This document shows positions 6,734 through 9,681 of a stretch of 9,681 nucleotides of DNA, one piece after another (position 1 is the first letter of the stretch; every line of letters starts with the position of its first letter). The notes under the pieces were generated by a model. That model was given only the letters and a program-made list of their open reading frames with translations, made no database searches and was not told where the DNA came from. The stretch is from Fibrobacter sp. UBA1313 (GTDB taxonomy: Bacteria; Fibrobacterota; Fibrobacteria; Fibrobacterales; Fibrobacteraceae). Location: NCBI GenBank assembly GCA_002307115.1, contig DBTP01000076.1, positions 1 to 9,681 on the forward strand, read 5' to 3'. The position numbers were made by a program, and so were the translations under genes.

Positions 6734-8005
6734 TCAATCCATAAAGCTCACCAATTCATCCAAATTCACCGAAGCAAAACGGGTCGCAGAGTCGCTGGTT
6801 CCGTAGGGGAGAATGAGCTCATTATGGTGAACAAGGGCTCCGCAAGAATAGACCACGTTGGGCACATAACCATTCCGTTCACGTTCTAGAGGCGTTATCA
6901 AGGGCTGCGCCATGCGGGCAATGACACGCGTGGGGTCCACTAAATCTAAGAGAAATGCACCGATACTGTATTTGCGGACGGGACCTACTCCGTGACTAAT
7001 GACCAGCCAACCATATTTGGTTTCTATTGGAGATCCACAGGTCCCTATTTTCATGTATTCCCAAGGGTAAGCAGGGGATAAAAGAGGGGAAGATTCGCTC
7101 CAATTGTGAATATCATCCGAGAACATAATGAAAATATTCTCATCATCTGGTCGGGAAAGCATTGCATATTTGCCATTAATCTTTCTCGGGAATAGGGACA
7201 TCCCTTTATTACGGATGGCAAGCCCCTGAAGCGAAGAAAATTTGATATTGTTGAAGTCTTTAGTTTCAATGAGTTCCGGGACAGCAATCGTTCCGTTGTA
7301 CGCATTAAAAGTGGCATAATAAATAACTTCTCCATTATCATCCACAAAGCGCACAAAACGCGCGTCTTCGATACCATTGCTTTGGCTGGGGCTCCCTGGA
7401 AAAAGGACGCGTTCCGAGAGATCCATTTTTGGATCAAAATGAACCTCATAATTCGAAAGCGAGAGGGCGTCAGTGGTCACCCTTTCTGCGGGCATCACAA
7501 ACGGACTTTGCTTGTCCACCGTGATTGCGTTCCACTCATCAATCACCCCTGTCAGGAAAGCGATAGAGGAAATGTGCCCTTCTCCGGTGGCACGGAGACT
7601 CAAAATGAACCGGAGGGAATCTGGAGGAACTCCGGTCTGATCGGGATGAGGCACAATGGAAGGGTTAAAAAGAGCTGCAGAAGCAAACGCATATTCCATT
7701 AAAAAATAGGAACCAATAAGAATTTTTTGCTGGTGGGATACAGTATTGATAGGATTTAAAGCCACAGCCACTTGTTCATACCTACGTAGCGTCGAACTTT
7801 CAATTTCTTTATGCCGACGCATAAAATCAGTATGAAATTTTTTGACTAAATGATCCACTTCTTTTTCAGAGAGGGAAAGTACGTTATCCATAATCTTTTG
7901 TGCCGTTTCTTTCCGGGAAGGGTAAAACGGCAACAATAGAACACGAGTACAGTCCGGTTTCAGAAGAATATCCCTGCGAAGGAGTGCTAGTTTTTTGTGC
8001 AACAT
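6734..8005 (-). CDS. GH130-family glycosidase or phosphorylase (beta-mannoside type)
   Basis: Belongs to the five-bladed propeller family GH130, whose known members cleave or phosphorolyse beta-mannosides (beta-1,2 or beta-1,4). The 423-residue protein has the helical N-terminal region of one GH130 subgroup: LKPDCTRVLLLPF at 15-27, then LSLSEKEVDHLVKKFH (43-58) and RHKEIE (64-69). The propeller blocks follow: SLRATGEGHISSIAF (136-150), GIEDARFVRF (211-220) with the expected catalytic aspartate D214, SRPDDENIFIMFSDD (284-298), GTCGSPIETKYGWLVISHGV (321-340) and PYGTSDSAT (400-408). No signal peptide is visible, so a cytoplasmic site is likely. The ATG at 8005 has AGGG 9 nt upstream and overlaps the upstream ORF by 19 nt. 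Substrate, and whether it is a hydrolase or a phosphorylase, cannot be told from this sequence. The gene appears intact even though its upstream partner looks truncated. Confidence 0.85.
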   Translation of the reverse strand: MLHKKLALLRRDILLKPDCTRVLLLPFYPSRKETAQKIMDNVLSLSEKEVDHLVKKFHTDFMRRHKEIESSTLRRYEQVAVALNPINTVSHQQKILIGSYFLMEYAFASAALFNPSIVPHPDQTGVPPDSLRFILSLRATGEGHISSIAFLTGVIDEWNAITVDKQSPFVMPAERVTTDALSLSNYEVHFDPKMDLSERVLFPGSPSQSNGIEDARFVRFVDDNGEVIYYATFNAYNGTIAVPELIETKDFNNIKFSSLQGLAIRNKGMSLFPRKINGKYAMLSRPDDENIFIMFSDDIHNWSESSPLLSPAYPWEYMKIGTCGSPIETKYGWLVISHGVGPVRKYSIGAFLLDLVDPTRVIARMAQPLITPLERERNGYVPNVVYSCGALVHHNELILPYGTSDSATRFASVNLDELVSFMD

Positions 8006-8412
8006 GAATGTATTCCCTGATTTTGCATTTCCGTTAAAGCGAGTAAAAAGGCCAAGGTGGATTCAGAGCCTTCATTTTGGTTTATTCTATTGGTGTGTAA
8101 GCCATCGTGGCAGCCCCCAGTACTCGAATCGTACACCATAATACCCACATCGTTCCTGCCAAGGAACCATTCAAAAGCCCGTCGCGCTTCAGTGATCCAA
8201 AAAGATTTTTCGGTTGCATTATAGGCCGCAATGCAAGCAGAAACCGTCGCTTGTGCTTCAATCGGTTGTTGATCAAATTTGGCACACTCTCCACTGTAGC
8301 AGTAAAAGCCATTATTGCCCACCGGTCTAAAAACACCTGTTTTAGATGTTTGTATGCTCACCAACCATTGAAGTGAAGATAGCCCGATTTCGAGAACTTC
8401 ATTATTTTTCAA
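7987..8412 (-). pseudogene. C-terminal remnant of a glycosyltransferase-linked helical-barrel protein
   Basis: The 141 codons resemble only the last part of large proteins (roughly 700-800 residues from memory) that join a GT4-type glycosyltransferase to a C-terminal helical, (alpha/alpha)6-like domain and often sit directly upstream of this kind of GH130 gene. Recognisable blocks are FRPVG (28-32), KFDQQPIEAQATVSAC (45-60), ARRAFEWFLGRNDVG (76-90), TGGCHDGLH (98-106) and NEGSESTLAFLLALTEM (113-129). The glycosyltransferase part and most of the barrel are missing. The only start near the 5' end is a TTG at 8412 with no Shine-Dalgarno motif. Family-like sequence may extend a few codons upstream to about 8420, and an in-frame stop lies at 8455-8457. 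The divergent small gene begins at 8431, leaving almost no room for a promoter. I read this as a 5'-truncated remnant; a functional stand-alone domain is possible but less likely. Confidence 0.65.
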
Positions 8413-8417
8413 ACCAA

Positions 8418-8422
8418 AAGGA
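8418..8422 (+). promoter_or_regulatory. Shine-Dalgarno site of the lmo0937-like gene
   Basis: AAGGA lies 8 nt before the ATG at 8431, which is good spacing. It supports this very short reading frame as a real translated gene on the plus strand. Confidence 0.6.
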
Positions 8423-8430
8423 ATATTAAA

Positions 8431-8580
8431 ATGCTTTACACAATAGCGATCGTGCTACTCGTTTTATGGGCCATCGGATTGTTATCCTCTTATACGCTGG
8501 GTGGATTCATCCATATCCTGCTTATTATTGCGATTATCGCGATTTTACTCCGAATTATCCGGGGGAAAAATATTTTTTGA
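8431..8580 (+). CDS. Small membrane protein, lmo0937-like family
   Basis: A 49-residue hydrophobic protein that closely fits the lmo0937-type family of very small membrane proteins, whose function is unknown. It has a first membrane segment at about 2-18 (LYTIAIVLLVLWAIGLL), the conserved turn SSYTLGGFIHIL (19-30), a second segment up to about 40, and a basic end RIIRGK (41-46). Two short helices with a loop containing tyrosine, double glycine and histidine are the family hallmark. A well-placed AAGGA precedes the ATG. It is the only plus-strand gene I can support. It diverges from the truncated glycosyltransferase-domain ORF (18 nt between starts) and converges on the zinc-ribbon gene (12 nt between stops). 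Its promoter would have to lie inside the remnant ORF; none is obvious. Confidence 0.82.
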   Translation: MLYTIAIVLLVLWAIGLLSSYTLGGFIHILLIIAIIAILLRIIRGKNIF

Positions 8581-8592
8581 GTATACAAAGTT

Positions 8593-8817
8593 TCACAACC
8601 AAAGCGCAATGCCAATACAAATAATCATGGCAAAAACCATTATAGAGACAAATACAAATAAGTAGAAAAAAGATTTAGGATTAATGATGAAGTGAGATTT
8701 TTCTTCGATTTTGTAATCAAAATCATTATCGTCGAAGTCATAGAGGGCGGCACCACACTTGGTGCAAATACTGTCATTTTCATTACTCTCTGAGTTGCAT
8801 TTGCGACAGGTAACCAT
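8593..8817 (-). CDS. Small zinc-ribbon membrane protein
   Basis: A 74-residue protein with an N-terminal zinc ribbon and one C-terminal membrane segment; no specific function is recognised. The four cysteines C4, C7, C18 and C21 form CX2CX10CX2C, followed by GAALYD, as in the short zinc-ribbon domains of many bacterial membrane proteins. A strongly acidic stretch (DFDDNDFD, 27-34) links to a hydrophobic helix at about 50-73, so the ribbon probably faces the cytoplasm while the tail anchors it. The ATG at 8817 is chosen because GGAG lies 5 nt upstream; a GTG two codons earlier would overlap that site. It stands alone, converging on the lmo0937-like gene, with a long AT-rich upstream region. 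Confidence 0.8.
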   Translation of the reverse strand: MVTCRKCNSESNENDSICTKCGAALYDFDDNDFDYKIEEKSHFIINPKSFFYLFVFVSIMVFAMIICIGIALWL

Positions 8818-8822
8818 GTACA

Positions 8823-8826
8823 CTCC
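8823..8826 (-). promoter_or_regulatory. Shine-Dalgarno site of the zinc-ribbon gene
   Basis: GGAG sits 5 nt before the ATG at 8817. It covers the in-frame GTG at 8823 and so argues against that longer start. Confidence 0.6.
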
Positions 8827-8840
8827 ATTTTATTGTCAAG

Positions 8841-8918
8841 AAGAATATAAGATTCTTATCAATGACATAGATCCCCTGTGTGATTTAAATCGCTTATTTA
8901 AATGTCAGAAAAATGACA
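8841..8918. repeat. AT-rich palindrome cluster upstream of the zinc-ribbon gene
   Basis: Three kinds of symmetry fall within 78 bases of non-coding DNA. AAGAAT (8841-8846) and ATTCTT (8852-8857) form an inverted repeat around a 5-nt loop. GATTTAAATC (8882-8891) is a perfect palindrome, and its ATTTAAAT core recurs at 8896-8903 with centres 13 bp apart. TGTCA (8903-8907) and TGACA (8914-8918) form an inverted repeat around GAAAAA. Only the first could lie in the transcript leader of the minus-strand zinc-ribbon gene. The others look like possible operator or promoter-proximal sites. No standard -35/-10 pair could be assigned. The rest of the gap, up to the terminator at 9014, shows nothing else I can support. 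Confidence 0.4.
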
Positions 8919-9013
8919 ATCGATTATAATTCTGATAATTTTGTAAGAAGTCATAATAATTCCGGCGATTTATGGTTTCACCTTACATGGTTCGGATAGG
9001 AACTCCAATGACT

Positions 9014-9042
9014 AAAAAGGCCCCGCCATTGCGGAGCCTTTT
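9014..9042 (-). terminator. Rho-independent terminator of the YDG/MBG surface-protein gene
   Basis: Read on the minus strand, the hairpin has arms GGCTCCGC and GCGGGGCC around a 4-nt loop (AATG), with one mismatch in the stem. Flanking A and T runs extend the pairing, and the hairpin ends in a run of five T. It starts 25 nt after the stop codon at 9068. The A-rich 5' side means it could also work weakly on the other strand, but no plus-strand gene leads into it. Confidence 0.8.
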
Positions 9043-9067
9043 GAAGGAGATAAAGCTCTATTGGACC

Positions 9068-9681
9068 CTATTTTTGCACAACCTTCCAGCTCCCCTGGGC
9101 GCTTTTCAGCACATAGATGCCAGGATTGTGGATAAAAGCGTACACGCCATCAGTAGTTACATTCAGGGTAGCCACACGAGTTCCGTTCAGGTTGAACACA
9201 TCCAAACGTCCGCGAATGCCTTGCACCATGAGACCCTCTGGGACAAAGCGCACGGAACCTGACTGAGCAAGCACCGGAAGCGTGTTCACCGTTGTGGAGA
9301 AAATTTCAAAGACGGCACCGTTGAAAGTCACCTCATAATTGTCGCCAGCATCCAGCGTGCCGATGAGGATGTCATAAGTGCCTACTTGGGTGCCTGTTTT
9401 ACGCGACAGGGCTCCGCTCCATTTGTCCTTACCCAGCAATGCTGTGGCACTGTAAGGGAATACGGGGTCACTCGCTCCGTAGACTTTGGAAGTATCGCGG
9501 GCGGTGACGGTGATGGGGTAAGTGGTAATGTCCGCTTTGAGGCCGCTCGGTTGGGCCGCAAGAACATAGTTGGTGGCACTCGTGCCGCTGATAGCATAAC
9601 CCTTGGCGGTGACGGTTTTGTCAGTGCCCACGTTGGCATTCGCGAAGGTGCCTGTCCCCTCAGTGAACGAGACATCCTCCC
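9068..9681 (-). CDS. YDG/MBG-repeat surface protein with T9SS-like C-terminal sorting domain (5' part cut off)
   Basis: The C-terminal 203 residues of what is probably a long secreted or surface protein; the frame is open to the window edge, so no true start is visible. Numbering from the first full codon, residues 1-54 match the end of a YDG-type repeat (FTEGTGTFANANVGTDKTVT, then NYVLAAQPSGLKADIT). Residues 55-126 match an MBG-type Ig-like repeat (ITVTARDTSKVYGASDP through GDNYEVTFNGAVFEI). After a short linker, residues 141-203 look like a type IX secretion C-terminal domain: a beta-rich segment with RLDVFNLNGTRVATLNV, then NPGIYVLK and the basic end KVVQK. Such tails direct outer-membrane translocation in Bacteroidota, and similar tails are common in Fibrobacter. 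Ligand and function are unknown. A terminator follows 25 nt downstream, so it is the last gene of its unit. Confidence 0.85.
   Translation of the reverse strand, partial: EDVSFTEGTGTFANANVGTDKTVTAKGYAISGTSATNYVLAAQPSGLKADITTYPITVTARDTSKVYGASDPVFPYSATALLGKDKWSGALSRKTGTQVGTYDILIGTLDAGDNYEVTFNGAVFEIFSTTVNTLPVLAQSGSVRFVPEGLMVQGIRGRLDVFNLNGTRVATLNVTTDGVYAFIHNPGIYVLKSAQGSWKVVQK

Noticed and set aside
6582..6737. Longer rfbA beginning at a TTG at 6737, overlapping the GH130 stop
   Set aside because: The extension is open by chance; MKGIILAGG at 6581 with AGAGG upstream is the canonical start.
7051..7449. 132-codon minus-strand frame inside GH130
   Set aside because: It is in an alternative frame of a gene with clear family motifs and has no domain similarity.
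8972..9262. 96-codon plus-strand frame
   Set aside because: It runs through the terminator hairpin and antisense to the MBG protein, so it is not a plausible gene.
1..9681. tRNA, rRNA, CRISPR arrays, insertion sequences or phage genes
   Set aside because: No cloverleaf-like sequence, regularly spaced repeats, transposase or integrase motifs were seen on either strand.

Overview
The window looks like chromosomal DNA from a Gram-negative bacterium of moderate GC content, most plausibly Fibrobacter or another member of the Fibrobacterota. This is an inference. It rests on an outer-membrane lipoprotein and Wza-type export machinery, and on a YDG/MBG-repeat surface protein whose tail resembles a type IX secretion sorting domain. 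Clear Shine-Dalgarno motifs before many starts make a typical Bacteroidota genome somewhat less likely. No RNA genes, insertion sequences, integrases or CRISPR arrays were seen.

Positions 1-6581, all on the minus strand, hold a compact surface-polysaccharide cluster. In transcription order it reads rfbA, rfbB, rfbC, wzb, wzc, wza, manC. The gene junctions are very tight: 1 nt between rfbA and rfbB, a 1-nt TAATG overlap between rfbB and rfbC, 47 nt to wzb, 21 nt to wzc, 12 nt to wza and 18 nt to manC. RfbA, RfbB and RfbC turn glucose-1-phosphate and dTTP into dTDP-4-keto-L-rhamnose. Wzb (tyrosine phosphatase), Wzc (tyrosine autokinase and co-polymerase) and Wza (outer-membrane export lipoprotein) control and carry out export of a capsule or exopolysaccharide. 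ManC, cut by the left window edge, makes GDP-mannose. RmlD, flippase, polymerase and glycosyltransferase genes are not in the window. They may lie beyond position 1, downstream of manC.

Positions 6734-8412, also minus strand, hold an intact GH130-family gene (beta-mannoside hydrolase or phosphorylase type). It overlaps by 19 nt a 141-codon ORF that matches only the extreme C-terminal end of the large glycosyltransferase-linked helical-barrel protein often found beside this type of GH130. The ORF appears to be a 5'-truncated remnant, and the break falls against the divergent small gene at 8431.

Positions 8431-9060 carry a 49-residue lmo0937-like membrane protein on the plus strand and a convergent 74-residue zinc-ribbon membrane protein on the minus strand. 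An AT-rich non-coding stretch of about 190 bases follows, containing several palindromes. Positions 9014-9681 hold a rho-independent terminator and the 3' end of the YDG/MBG surface-protein gene, which runs off the right edge.

Most of the window is recognisable biology in an ordinary arrangement. The points most worth a second look are the truncated glycosyltransferase-domain remnant and its breakpoint, the palindrome cluster at 8841-8918, and the missing rmlD. I did not find convincing evidence of an undescribed system.
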